A DNA stretch of 64,000 bases from Trujillonella endophytica (lineage in GTDB: Bacteria; Actinomycetota; Actinomycetes; Mycobacteriales; Geodermatophilaceae). Below are positions 25,467-33,241 of this stretch, piece after piece. Positions within the stretch are counted from its first letter, which is position 1. Every line of letters begins with the position of its first letter. A program made the translations under genes and the position numbers. The notes under the pieces were generated by a model. That model was not told the origin of the DNA, made no database searches, and saw only the letters and a program-made list of their open reading frames with translations. The stretch covers positions 1 to 64,000 of the forward strand of contig NZ_FOEE01000004.1 of the NCBI RefSeq assembly GCF_900110555.1, given 5' to 3'.

Positions 25467-26363
25467 TCACCGGCGGGACGCGAAGACGCCGTCCGGATAG
25501 GCGCCCCCGCCGGCGAGGCGGGCCGACAGCGGCTTCCCCAGCTCGACGACCCGCGCCGTCCCCTCGGGGCCCAGGTGCGTCCACGGCTCCAGCGCCAGGA
25601 CGACGGTCTCGGCCTCGAGCTCCGCCCGCAGCGCCAGCCCGGCGTCGGTGAGCTCGCCGTCGACGACCAGCCCGCGCTCGGCCAGGCGCTCCGCCCCGGC
25701 CGCCCACTCCTCGTCGGTCCAGCCGCGCAGCGCCTGCGCGAAGGCCGGGGTGAAGGCGCGACCGGTGGCCACGTGGCTCTGCAGCGCCTCCAGACCCGAC
25801 AGCCCGTGCCGGACGAGGACGGCGACGTGCCCGTCCCCGCGGTGCTCGCGCAGCAGGGTGGCGCCGTGCCAGACCTGGAGCAGGGGCTCCTCGGGCCAGG
25901 GCTGGTCGGCGTGCCCGGCGTAGAGCGGGCGGCCCTCGGGTGTCAGCGCGCTGCACGCCTCGCGCAGCAGGCCGGCGAGCTCCTCGATCTCCGGGCCGGT
26001 CGCGGCCTCGCCGAGCAGCCGGGTGAGCGAGGCGCGGGCGGCGGCGAGCCGGGCGCCCACGACCTGCTCGGGGGCGGCCAGCGTCCAGGCGCGCGGGATG
26101 TGCCGGGCGACGATCGCCGGCGAGAAGTTGGAGAAGGTCGCCGTCACCACGCCGGGGCCGACGGCCCCCATCGGCGCCGACCGCGCCGCGAAGTAGCACA
26201 TCCGGCCGGGTCGGATGCCGACCGCGGTGAGGTGCTCCTCCTGCTCCGGGGCGAAGTACAGGTGGTTGTGCAGCGGCTCGACGGCCCCGTGCGCCCGGTT
26301 GGCCAGCCTCGGGTCGACGGCGGGGACGGCGAGCTCGGGGGCGGGGCGATCAGCGGCGACCAT
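25467..26363 (-). CDS. SCO6745-family protein (winged-helix-like, unknown function)
   Basis: The 298-aa product matches a widespread actinobacterial family typified by Streptomyces SCO6745. It has the N-terminal LHNHLYFAPEQEEHL, FSNFSPAIVARHIPRAW, the central HGATLLREHRGDGHVAVLV and a C-terminal MarR-like winged helix (RLAERGLVVDGELTDAGLALR). Some relatives are SalK-like proteins, but the function is not established. The C-terminal DNA-binding-like fold may be structural only. It stands between the SLC13 transporter and the VOC gene on the same strand. Confidence 0.75.
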   Translation of the reverse strand: MVAADRPAPELAVPAVDPRLANRAHGAVEPLHNHLYFAPEQEEHLTAVGIRPGRMCYFAARSAPMGAVGPGVVTATFSNFSPAIVARHIPRAWTLAAPEQVVGARLAAARASLTRLLGEAATGPEIEELAGLLREACSALTPEGRPLYAGHADQPWPEEPLLQVWHGATLLREHRGDGHVAVLVRHGLSGLEALQSHVATGRAFTPAFAQALRGWTDEEWAAGAERLAERGLVVDGELTDAGLALRAELEAETVVLALEPWTHLGPEGTARVVELGKPLSARLAGGGAYPDGVFASRR

Positions 26364-26417
26364 GCGCGCGACCCTACTGACGGCGACACCGCGGAGCCCG
26401 TCGCGCGCGGCAGGCCC

Positions 26418-26798
26418 TCAGCCGAACGAGACGAACAGGCAGAACGGGTGGCCGGCGGGGTCGGCGTAGACCGCGACCGCCTCGTCCGCGTCGCTGTGCC
26501 CGCCCAGCCGCCGCGCGCCGATCGACTCCGCGTGCTCGCAGGCGGCGGTCAGGTCGTCGACCTCGAAGTCCAGGTGCAGCTGCATCTGCTGCGCCCCGGG
26601 CTCCTGCGGCCAGACCGGGGGCACGTGGTCGCGCTCGAGCTGGAAGGACAGCCCCGCGCTGCCCTCGGGCCGCAGCGTCGCCCACTCGTCGGTGTCGTCG
26701 CGGATCGGCCAGCCCAGCAGCCGCTGGCAGAAGCGGGCCAGGCCGCGCGGGTCGGGGGTGCCGAGCACGGCGGCGGTGAGGCGGACGGTCGGGGTCAC
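26418..26798 (-). CDS. VOC (glyoxalase/bleomycin-resistance) family protein
   Basis: The 126-aa product is a vicinal-oxygen-chelate fold protein: two beta-alpha-beta-beta-beta units, with LGTPDPRGLARFCQRLLGW in the first and LHLDFEVDDLTAACEHAESIGA opening the second, ending AVYADPAGHPFCLF. The pattern is that of the glyoxalase-like_6 group. Function could be isomerase, dioxygenase-like or antibiotic-binding; the ligands are incomplete for a confident metal site. The GTG start at 26798 overlaps the stop of the upstream amidohydrolase (GTGA), so it is translated in series with it. Confidence 0.88.
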   Translation of the reverse strand: MTPTVRLTAAVLGTPDPRGLARFCQRLLGWPIRDDTDEWATLRPEGSAGLSFQLERDHVPPVWPQEPGAQQMQLHLDFEVDDLTAACEHAESIGARRLGGHSDADEAVAVYADPAGHPFCLFVSFG

Positions 26799-27688
26799 GC
26801 CCCGATCGTGAACAAGCGGGCGCCGTTGTGCCACAGGACGGCGCGAAGCCACTCCTCCCCCAGGCCCAGCCGGTGCAGCGCCGCCAGCTGGTGGGAGTAG
26901 GGGTAGGGGATGGCCGGGAAGTCGCTGCCCAGCAGCACCTTGTCGCGCAGCGCCGCCAGCCGCGGCAGCTCGGCCGGGTCGAAGGGCATGAGCCGCTCGG
27001 TGAAGTCGGTGGCGAACATCGTGGTGTCCAGGTGCACCCGCTCGAAGCGCTCGGCCAGGTCGAGGAACTCCCGGTACTCGGGCATGCCGAGGTGGGCGAT
27101 GACCAGCTGCAGCCGTGGGTGCCGGTCCAACAGCCCCGCCATCGGCTGCGGCCCGGTGTGCGCCCCGGCCAGCGGGCCCGAGCCGCAGTGGATGACCACC
27201 GGCGTCCCGGTCTCGGCCAGCCGGCCCCACACCGGCTCGAGCAGCGGGTCGCGCGGGTCGAACCCGCCGACCTGCACGTGCACCTTGAACACCTGCACGC
27301 CGCGGTCGAGCGCCTCGGCGACGTAGGCCGGCGCCTCCGGCTCGGGGAAGAAGGTGGCCGAGCGCAGCACCTGCGGGCGGGCGTCGGCGAACTCGGCCGA
27401 CCAGTCGTTGAGCCAGGCCGCCATGCCCGGCTTGTGCGGGTAGGGCAGCGTGGAGAAGGCGCGGACGCCGAGCCGGTCCAGCACCGCGAGCCGCTCGTCC
27501 ACCGACCCGGCGTAGGTGATCGGCCACGGCGCGCCGTAGTACGCCTCGGCCCGACCGAAGTAGGCCCAGACCTTGGCCTGCACGCGCTCGGGCAGGAAGT
27601 GCACGTGCACGTCGACCAGCCCGGGCAGCCCGAGCTCTCGCCAGTACCGCGGGACGTCGGCGTCGTCCGCCGGGGGCTGCACGGTCAC
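26795..27688 (-). CDS. Amidohydrolase_2 family metal-dependent hydrolase
   Basis: The 297-aa product is a TIM-barrel amidohydrolase. Metal ligands are visible in order: HVH in LVDVHVHFLPE, His in VVIHCGSGP, His in VIAHLGMPEY and Asp in LLGSDFPAIPYPY. Members of this branch are hydrolases or decarboxylases, such as aminocarboxymuconate-semialdehyde decarboxylase relatives. The GTG start at 27688 overlaps the stop of the upstream oxidoreductase (GTGA), and its own stop overlaps the VOC gene start. The three genes form one tightly coupled operon of unknown purpose. Confidence 0.85.
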   Translation of the reverse strand: MTVQPPADDADVPRYWRELGLPGLVDVHVHFLPERVQAKVWAYFGRAEAYYGAPWPITYAGSVDERLAVLDRLGVRAFSTLPYPHKPGMAAWLNDWSAEFADARPQVLRSATFFPEPEAPAYVAEALDRGVQVFKVHVQVGGFDPRDPLLEPVWGRLAETGTPVVIHCGSGPLAGAHTGPQPMAGLLDRHPRLQLVIAHLGMPEYREFLDLAERFERVHLDTTMFATDFTERLMPFDPAELPRLAALRDKVLLGSDFPAIPYPYSHQLAALHRLGLGEEWLRAVLWHNGARLFTIGA

Positions 27689-28608
27689 CGCACCGTGACG
27701 ACGACCTTGCCGCGCACGTGGCCCTCGGCGACGAGCCGCTGGGCCTCGGCGGCCTGGTCCAGACCGAACGCCTTCGCGATCGGCACCCGGAGCTGACCGT
27801 CGTCGACCAGGCGGCCCAGCTCCTCCAGGTCGTGCCGCTCGGGCCGGACGAACACGTACCGCCCACCCAGGTCGCGCACCCCGGGGTCGACGACGCTCGC
27901 CAGCCGCCCGCCCTCGCGGAGCTGGCGCGGGGCGTCGGCCAGCGCGTCGCCGCCGATGAGGTCCAGGACGGCGTCGACCGGTGCGGACAGCTGCCCGCTG
28001 ATCGGGCCGGCCGAGTAGTCGAGGCACTCGGCCACGCCGGCCTCGCGGAGGAAGCCGTGGTTGCGCGGGCTCGCGGTGCCGATCACGTGCGCGCCCAGCG
28101 CGACGGCGATCTGGACGGCGCTGAAGCCGACCCCGCCCGCGGCGCGGTGCACCAGCACGCGGTCACCCTCGCCGACCTCGAGCGCCTCGGTGAGGGCCTG
28201 GTAGGCGGTCAGCCCCGCCAGCGGCAGCGCCCCGGCCTCGGCGAACGACAGCGACGCCGGCTTGTGCGCCAGGCAGCGCTGCGGCGCGGGCACGAACTCC
28301 GCGTAGGTGCCCCACTGGACGTCGTCGCGGCGGACGTAGCCGAACACCTCGTCGCCCGGCGCGAAGTCGACCACCGCGGGCCCGGCCGCCTCGACGACGC
28401 CGGCGACGTCCCAGCCCGGGATGATCGGGAAGCGGTGCGGGAAGAACGTCCGCAGCCCGCCGGCCCGGATGCCCATGTCGACCGGGTTGACGCCGGCGGC
28501 GTGCACCCGGACCAGCACGGTGTCCGGGCCCACCGGCGGATCGGGCAGGTCGTCGCGCAGCTGCAGGACGTCGAGGTCCCCGAACCGGTCGTACGCCACT
28601 CCACGCAT
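27685..28608 (-). CDS. NADP-dependent oxidoreductase (MDR, quinone-reductase type)
   Basis: The 307-aa product is a zinc-independent medium-chain dehydrogenase/reductase. GroES-like N-domain features (VRVHAAGVNPVDMGIRAG, IIPGWDVAGVVEAAGP) come before the nucleotide-binding fold with AAGGVGFSAVQIAVALGAHVIG. No catalytic Zn ligands are seen, which fits the NADPH:quinone reductase group. The ATG at 28608 gives MRGVAYDRFGDLDVL, the normal family start. A longer Pro-rich lead from 28707 is possible but less like the family. It is the first gene of the coupled three-gene set. Confidence 0.9.
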   Translation of the reverse strand: MRGVAYDRFGDLDVLQLRDDLPDPPVGPDTVLVRVHAAGVNPVDMGIRAGGLRTFFPHRFPIIPGWDVAGVVEAAGPAVVDFAPGDEVFGYVRRDDVQWGTYAEFVPAPQRCLAHKPASLSFAEAGALPLAGLTAYQALTEALEVGEGDRVLVHRAAGGVGFSAVQIAVALGAHVIGTASPRNHGFLREAGVAECLDYSAGPISGQLSAPVDAVLDLIGGDALADAPRQLREGGRLASVVDPGVRDLGGRYVFVRPERHDLEELGRLVDDGQLRVPIAKAFGLDQAAEAQRLVAEGHVRGKVVVTVR

Positions 28609-28730
28609 GGTGATCACCGTAGGCGGGCCGGCTGCCACCGGCTCGGGAGGCCGTGGCCCGCCCGGCCGCCGCGGTGCGGTCGCCGGTGCCTCGTTGCGCC
28701 GCGGCACCGGCGACCACTACGCGGACGCGG

Positions 28731-29207
28731 TCAGCGGCGGCCCTTCACGTAGCGGCCGAACGCCTTCTGGATCTCCCGGCGGGAGTCCCGCTCCGCGAGG
28801 TCGTGGCGCTTGTCGTAGCTCTTCTTGCCCTTGGCGAGCGCGAGGGTGGCCTTGACCTTGCCGTCCTTGAAGTACAGGTCGAGCGGGACGAGCGTGAGCC
28901 CGCCCTCCTTGGTCTTGCCGATCAGCTTGTCGATCTCCGAGCGGTGCATGAGCACCTTGCGCTTGCGGCGCGGGGCGTGGTTGGTCCAGGTGCCCTGGGT
29001 GTACTCGGGGATGTGCACGTGCTGCAGCCAGATCTCGCCGTCGTCGATGCTGGCGAAGCCGTCGACGAGCGACGCCCGGCCGGCGCGCAGGCTCTTCACC
29101 TCGGTGCCGGTCAGCACCAGCCCGACCTCGAACGTGTCGAGGATCGAGTAGTCGTGCCGCGCCTTCTTGTTCTGGGCGATGTACTTCTGGCCCTTCTCCC
29201 GCGGCAT
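28731..29207 (-). CDS. smpB: SsrA-binding protein SmpB
   Basis: The 158-aa product binds tmRNA and delivers it to stalled ribosomes. The conserved N-terminus ([20 protein letters not shown], then [12 protein letters not shown]), the central [17 protein letters not shown], and the C-terminal helix ([20 protein letters not shown] in part, then [11 protein letters not shown]) are all present; length is normal. It lies downstream of ftsE-ftsX on the same strand, the usual actinobacterial order, although an extra gene intervenes. Its RNA partner ssrA is 6.5 kb away in the same window. Confidence 0.98.
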   Translation of the reverse strand: MPREKGQKYIAQNKKARHDYSILDTFEVGLVLTGTEVKSLRAGRASLVDGFASIDDGEIWLQHVHIPEYTQGTWTNHAPRRKRKVLMHRSEIDKLIGKTKEGGLTLVPLDLYFKDGKVKATLALAKGKKSYDKRHDLAERDSRREIQKAFGRYVKGRR

Positions 29208-29216
29208 CCCACCAGG

Positions 29217-30206
29217 TTACCGGCGCAGCTGGACGGCGGTGGGGGCCTGCACCGGGAGGAACGCCGCCTCGCGCACGCGGCGGGCGGTGCCGCTGCCCGT
29301 GCGGTAGCCGCCGCCCCCAGCGAGGACGACCTCCAGCCGGACGGCGTCCCCGGCGACCTGCACCGCCGCGAGGCGCCCGGCGGCCGGTCCCGCGGGGGCC
29401 ACCACCCCGCCGCCCGCCCGGCCGGCGGTGGCCCGGGCGACCTCGTCGCGGCGGCCGGCGAGGGCGGCGTGGTCGACGTCCAGGCCGGTGCCGGGCAGGT
29501 GGGCCGCGGCGGAGTCCAGCGCGGCATCGGCGACGCCGAGCGCGAGCGCGGTCTGCAGGAGCAGCATCGGCGGGCCGCACCGCGCCAGGAAGCCGGCGAG
29601 GTCGTCGGAGAGCACCAGCCCGGCAGGGACGGCGACCCCGTCGAGCACCAGCCCGCCGGTGCCGGTGCCGTTGAGGCCGAGCAGCGCGTAGGGCGGCGTC
29701 GCCGTCACCCCGGCGTCGGTCCGGCGGAAGGCGACGACGACGCGGCCGCCGGCCACGGTGCGGGCGGGAGCCACGACGAGCGCGTCGTCGAACAGGTTCG
29801 AGGCCCAGCCGACGGTGCCGGTCAGCCGCCACCCGCCGCCCTCGGGCTCCGCCAGCAGCGGCAGCGGCGGACCACCGGCCAGGTCGGCGATCGCCGGCGC
29901 GAGGGCGGTGGCACCGGTCGTATCCCCGGCCCGGAGCGCGGCGACCGCTCCGGCCGCGCCCGGGGCCGGGCAGCAGCCGAGGTACTCGAGCACCATCCGC
30001 TGCGACCACAGCGCGAACCCGGCGGCCAGCGACCGGGCCGCCACCGCCCGGACCAGCGCCACCGCGTCGCCGAGCGGCTCGCCCGCCGGGCCCAGCAGCC
30101 CGGCGGCGCCGAGCTCGCGGAGCACGGGCCGCACGTCGGCCGCCCCGGTGTCCAGGTCCTCGGCGAGGTCCCGGACGAGGGCCAGGGGCGCCGCCGTCGT
30201 CGTCAC
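29217..30206 (-). CDS. Acyl-CoA dehydrogenase-like protein
   Basis: The 329-aa product resembles acyl-CoA dehydrogenases over the middle and C-domains (GWRLTGTVGWASNLFDDALVV, then VVAFRRTDAGVTATPPY). It is shorter than the roughly 380 residues of the family, and its N-terminal helical domain is compact. It is Ala/Gly-rich, and no clear catalytic Glu is visible. The GTG start at 30206 was chosen because it precedes TTTAAPLALVRDLAEDL. It sits between ftsX and smpB, so it probably shares their transcript. Function unknown; it may bind flavin without being a classical dehydrogenase. Confidence 0.7.
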   Translation of the reverse strand: MTTTAAPLALVRDLAEDLDTGAADVRPVLRELGAAGLLGPAGEPLGDAVALVRAVAARSLAAGFALWSQRMVLEYLGCCPAPGAAGAVAALRAGDTTGATALAPAIADLAGGPPLPLLAEPEGGGWRLTGTVGWASNLFDDALVVAPARTVAGGRVVVAFRRTDAGVTATPPYALLGLNGTGTGGLVLDGVAVPAGLVLSDDLAGFLARCGPPMLLLQTALALGVADAALDSAAAHLPGTGLDVDHAALAGRRDEVARATAGRAGGGVVAPAGPAAGRLAAVQVAGDAVRLEVVLAGGGGYRTGSGTARRVREAAFLPVQAPTAVQLRR

Positions 30207-30238
30207 GCCCTGGATCCTCCCGGCAGGGCGGGGCCCCG

Positions 30239-31132
30239 CTACAGGCGGACGTACAGGCGCAGCGTCACGTAGGCCGCGGTCGCGGCCAGGCCCACCCCGG
30301 CGGCCGCGATGATCGGGCTGATGAAGGCGATCTCCGCCCAGTCGACCGGCGGGATGATCCCGGCCTTGATGGGCCCGGCCAGCGCCTTGTCGACGAACAG
30401 CAGCTTGGTGAGCACGAGGCCACCGATGGCGAGCAGCGCACCGATCAGCCCGGCCAGCGCGGCCTCGAGGATGAACGGCAGCTGGGTGTACCAGCGGGAG
30501 GCGCCGACCAGCCGCATGATGTTGGTCTCGTTGCGCCGGTTGAACGCGGCCAGCTGGATCGTGTTGGAGATCAGCAGCAGGGCGGCCAGCGCCTGGACCA
30601 CGGCGACGGCGATGGTCGCGTTCCGGGCGCCGTTGAGCAGGCTGAACAGCCGGTCGAGGAAGTCGCCCTCGTCGCGCACCTGGTCGACGCCGTCCACCCC
30701 GTCGGGGAACTCGGCGGCGATGACGTCGTAGCGCTCGGGGTTGACCAGCTCGACGCGGAAGCTCTCCGGCAGCGCGTCCGGCGGGGTGTTCTGCACGAGG
30801 TCGGGCTGCTGGCTGAACTGCTCCTGGAAGCGCTCGTACGCCTGCTCCTTGGACTCGTACAGGAAGGCCTTCACCTCGCCCTCGTCCTGCAACTGCACGA
30901 GCTGGCCCTCGACCGAGGCGCGCTGCTCCTCGGTCACGCCGTCGGCGAGGAAGATGGAGACCTGGACCTTGTCGTAGTAGATCTCCTTCATGTCGGAGAT
31001 CATTCCGGCGATCAGCAGGCCGGTGCCCATGAGGCCGAGCGAGATGGCCGTGGTCAGGATCATCGCGACCGTCATGGTGACGTTGCGACGGAGCCCGGTG
31101 GCGACCTCGGAGAGCACGAAGTTGACGCGCAT
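30239..31132 (-). CDS. ftsX: Cell division protein FtsX
   Basis: The 297-aa product is the membrane partner of FtsE. It has a cytoplasmic N-terminus (MRVNFVLSEVATGLRRN), TM1, a large extracellular domain (about 55-170, VSIFLADGVTEEQRASVEGQ), then three more TM segments with the NIMRLVGASRWYTQLPF loop characteristic of FtsX. In actinobacteria FtsEX activates a peptidoglycan hydrolase of the RipC type during division. It starts 41 bp downstream of the ftsE stop, in the same operon. Confidence 0.97.
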   Translation of the reverse strand: MRVNFVLSEVATGLRRNVTMTVAMILTTAISLGLMGTGLLIAGMISDMKEIYYDKVQVSIFLADGVTEEQRASVEGQLVQLQDEGEVKAFLYESKEQAYERFQEQFSQQPDLVQNTPPDALPESFRVELVNPERYDVIAAEFPDGVDGVDQVRDEGDFLDRLFSLLNGARNATIAVAVVQALAALLLISNTIQLAAFNRRNETNIMRLVGASRWYTQLPFILEAALAGLIGALLAIGGLVLTKLLFVDKALAGPIKAGIIPPVDWAEIAFISPIIAAAGVGLAATAAYVTLRLYVRL

Positions 31133-31173
31133 GGAATTCCTGTCGTGAGATCAGACGGCGGACGGCGGACGGC

Positions 31174-31863
31174 TCAGCGGCCGACCCCGTAGACACCGCG
31201 CGACTGGTCGCGGGTGATGACGCCTCCGTTGAGTTCGATCACGCGCCGGCGCATCGAGTCGACGATGTGGTAGTCGTGCGTCGCCATGATCACCGTGGTG
31301 CCGGTGCGGTTGATCCGCTCCAGCAGCAGCATGATCCCCTCGCTGGTCTCCGGGTCCAGGTTGCCGGTCGGCTCGTCGGCGAGGAGCACCAGGGGGCGGT
31401 TGACGAACGCGCGGGCGATCGCGACCCGCTGCTGCTCGCCACCGGAGAGCTCGCCGGGCAGCCGGCCGGCCTTGCCCTCGAGCCCGACCATCTCGAGCAC
31501 CTCGGGGACCACGCGCTTGATCGTGCGCTGCGGCTTGTTGATCACCTCGAGCGCGAAGGCGACGTTCTGCTCCACGGTGCGGTTGCGCAGCAGGCGGAAG
31601 TCCTGGAAGACGCAGCCCATCGTGCGGCGCAGCTTCGGGACGGCCCACTTGCTCATCGTGTGGAGCGTCTTGCCGTTGACGACGACGGTGCCCGTGGTCG
31701 GGTCGTCCTCCTTGAGCAGCAGCCGCAGGAAGGTCGACTTGCCCGAGCCGGACGAACCGATGAGGAAGACGAACTCTCCCTTGTCGATCTCCGTGGACAC
31801 GTCATCGAGGGCCGGCCGGGCGCTCGCCGGGTACAGCTTGGTGACGTGTTGCAATTCGATCAC
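31174..31863 (-). CDS. ftsE: Cell division ATP-binding protein FtsE
   Basis: The 229-aa product is the ATPase of the FtsEX complex. Walker A GSSGSGKS (about 36-43), the Q-loop VFQDFRLL, the ABC signature LSGGEQQR (about 139) and Walker [15 protein letters not shown] are all intact, with the switch His in MATHDYH. I chose the GTG at 31863, which gives the standard N-terminus [12 protein letters not shown]; the frame continues upstream but is not FtsE-like. It is downstream of prfB, as is usual in actinobacteria. Confidence 0.97.
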   Translation of the reverse strand: MIELQHVTKLYPASARPALDDVSTEIDKGEFVFLIGSSGSGKSTFLRLLLKEDDPTTGTVVVNGKTLHTMSKWAVPKLRRTMGCVFQDFRLLRNRTVEQNVAFALEVINKPQRTIKRVVPEVLEMVGLEGKAGRLPGELSGGEQQRVAIARAFVNRPLVLLADEPTGNLDPETSEGIMLLLERINRTGTTVIMATHDYHIVDSMRRRVIELNGGVITRDQSRGVYGVGR

Positions 31864-32038
31864 GAGGGGCCACGGTACCGGTCCGGACCCCGCGCACCGG
31901 CCGTTCGGGCGGCAACGCTCCGAGCGTTCTCGCGGACCGTGACGGGTGCGGCGAGGACTCCCAGGACGCCGGTCACGCACCGTCGCCGTCCTCGCGCCTT
32001 TGTGAGGCTCACGACACGGGGCATCGTGACCGGCTGCC

Positions 32039-33151
32039 CTACTGGGCGGCGACGGTCTCCTGCTGCTTGCGCCACCGGATGCCGGCGTCGATGAAGGTGT
32101 CGATGTCGCCGTCGAGCACGTTGCCGGGGTTGCCGCTCTCCACCTCGGTCCGGAGGTCCTTGACCATCTGGTACGGGTGCAGCACGTAGGAGCGCATCTG
32201 GTTGCCCCAGCTGCTCCCCTCCCCCTTGAGCGCGTCCATCTCCGCCCGCTGCTCCTGCTGGCGGACGACGAGCAGCCGGGCCTGGAGCACCCGCAGCGCG
32301 GCGGCGCGGTTCTGGATCTGGGACTTCTCGTTCTGGCAGGACACCACGATGCCGGTCGGGATGTGCGTCATCCGGACGGCGGAGTCGGTGGTGTTGACGC
32401 TCTGCCCGCCCGGCCCGGAGGAGCGGAAGACGTCGACCCGGATCTCGTTCTCGGGGATGTCGACGTGGTCGGTCTGCTCGACGACGGGCAGCACCTCGAC
32501 CCCCGCGAAGGAGGTCTGCCGGCGGCCCTGGTTGTCGAACGGCGAGATGCGCACCAGGCGGTGGGTGCCCTGCTCGACCGACAGGGTGCCGTAGGCGTAG
32601 GGGTGCTTGACGGCGAAGGTGGCCGACTTGATGCCGGCCTCCTCCGCGTAGGAGACGTCGTAGACCTCGGTCGGGTACTTGTGCCGCTCGGCCCAGCGCA
32701 GGTACATCCGCATCAGCATCTCGGCGAAGTCGGCCGCGTCCACGCCACCGGCCTCCGAGCGGATGGTCACCAGTGCCTCGCGGGCGTCGTACTCCCCCGA
32801 CAGCAGCGTGCGGACCTCGAGCTCCGCGATCGCCGTCCGGATGCTGACCAGCTCGCGCTCGGTCTCGGCGATGGTGCCCTCGTCGCCCTCCTCCGCGGCC
32901 ATCTCGCGCATGAGGCCGACGTCGTCGAGCCGGCCGCGCAGCTCCTCGACCCGGCGCAGGTCGCCCTGGAGGTAGGACAGCTTCGAGGTGAGCGCCTGGG
33001 CGGCCTCGACGTCGTTCCACAGGTCCGGAGCGGCCGCCTGCTGCTCGAGCTCGGCGATCTCGCGCCGCAGCTTGTCGACGTCGAGCACGGCCTCGATCGA
33101 CTTCAGGGTCGTGTCGAGCTCGTCCAGGACGACGGAGAAGTCAGCAGCCAC
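32039..33151 (-). CDS. prfB: Peptide chain release factor 2
   Basis: The 370-aa product recognises UGA and UAA stops. The stop-reading SPF tripeptide is in [13 protein letters not shown] and the peptidyl-hydrolysis GGQ is in [17 protein letters not shown]. The N-terminal helical domain is complete. There is no in-frame UGA near codon 25, so the autoregulatory frameshift of many bacteria is absent, as expected in actinobacteria. The GTG at 33151 fits the family start; an ATG at 33187 would add 12 residues. It heads the prfB-ftsE-ftsX-smpB run. Confidence 0.96.
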   Translation of the reverse strand: MAADFSVVLDELDTTLKSIEAVLDVDKLRREIAELEQQAAAPDLWNDVEAAQALTSKLSYLQGDLRRVEELRGRLDDVGLMREMAAEEGDEGTIAETERELVSIRTAIAELEVRTLLSGEYDAREALVTIRSEAGGVDAADFAEMLMRMYLRWAERHKYPTEVYDVSYAEEAGIKSATFAVKHPYAYGTLSVEQGTHRLVRISPFDNQGRRQTSFAGVEVLPVVEQTDHVDIPENEIRVDVFRSSGPGGQSVNTTDSAVRMTHIPTGIVVSCQNEKSQIQNRAAALRVLQARLLVVRQQEQRAEMDALKGEGSSWGNQMRSYVLHPYQMVKDLRTEVESGNPGNVLDGDIDTFIDAGIRWRKQQETVAAQ

Positions 33152-33241
33152 GTCTGTCGAGGGTAGTGCGCGCCCGCCAGTCGGCACCGGTCGTGCCGCA
33201 GCGACGGCCGGACGCCCCGGCTCGGCCGCCGGGACCGGTGG

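Noticed and set aside
32039-33151. Programmed frameshift in prfB
   Set aside because: The gene is one continuous frame with SPF and GGQ intact and no internal UGA near the start, so no frameshift is needed.
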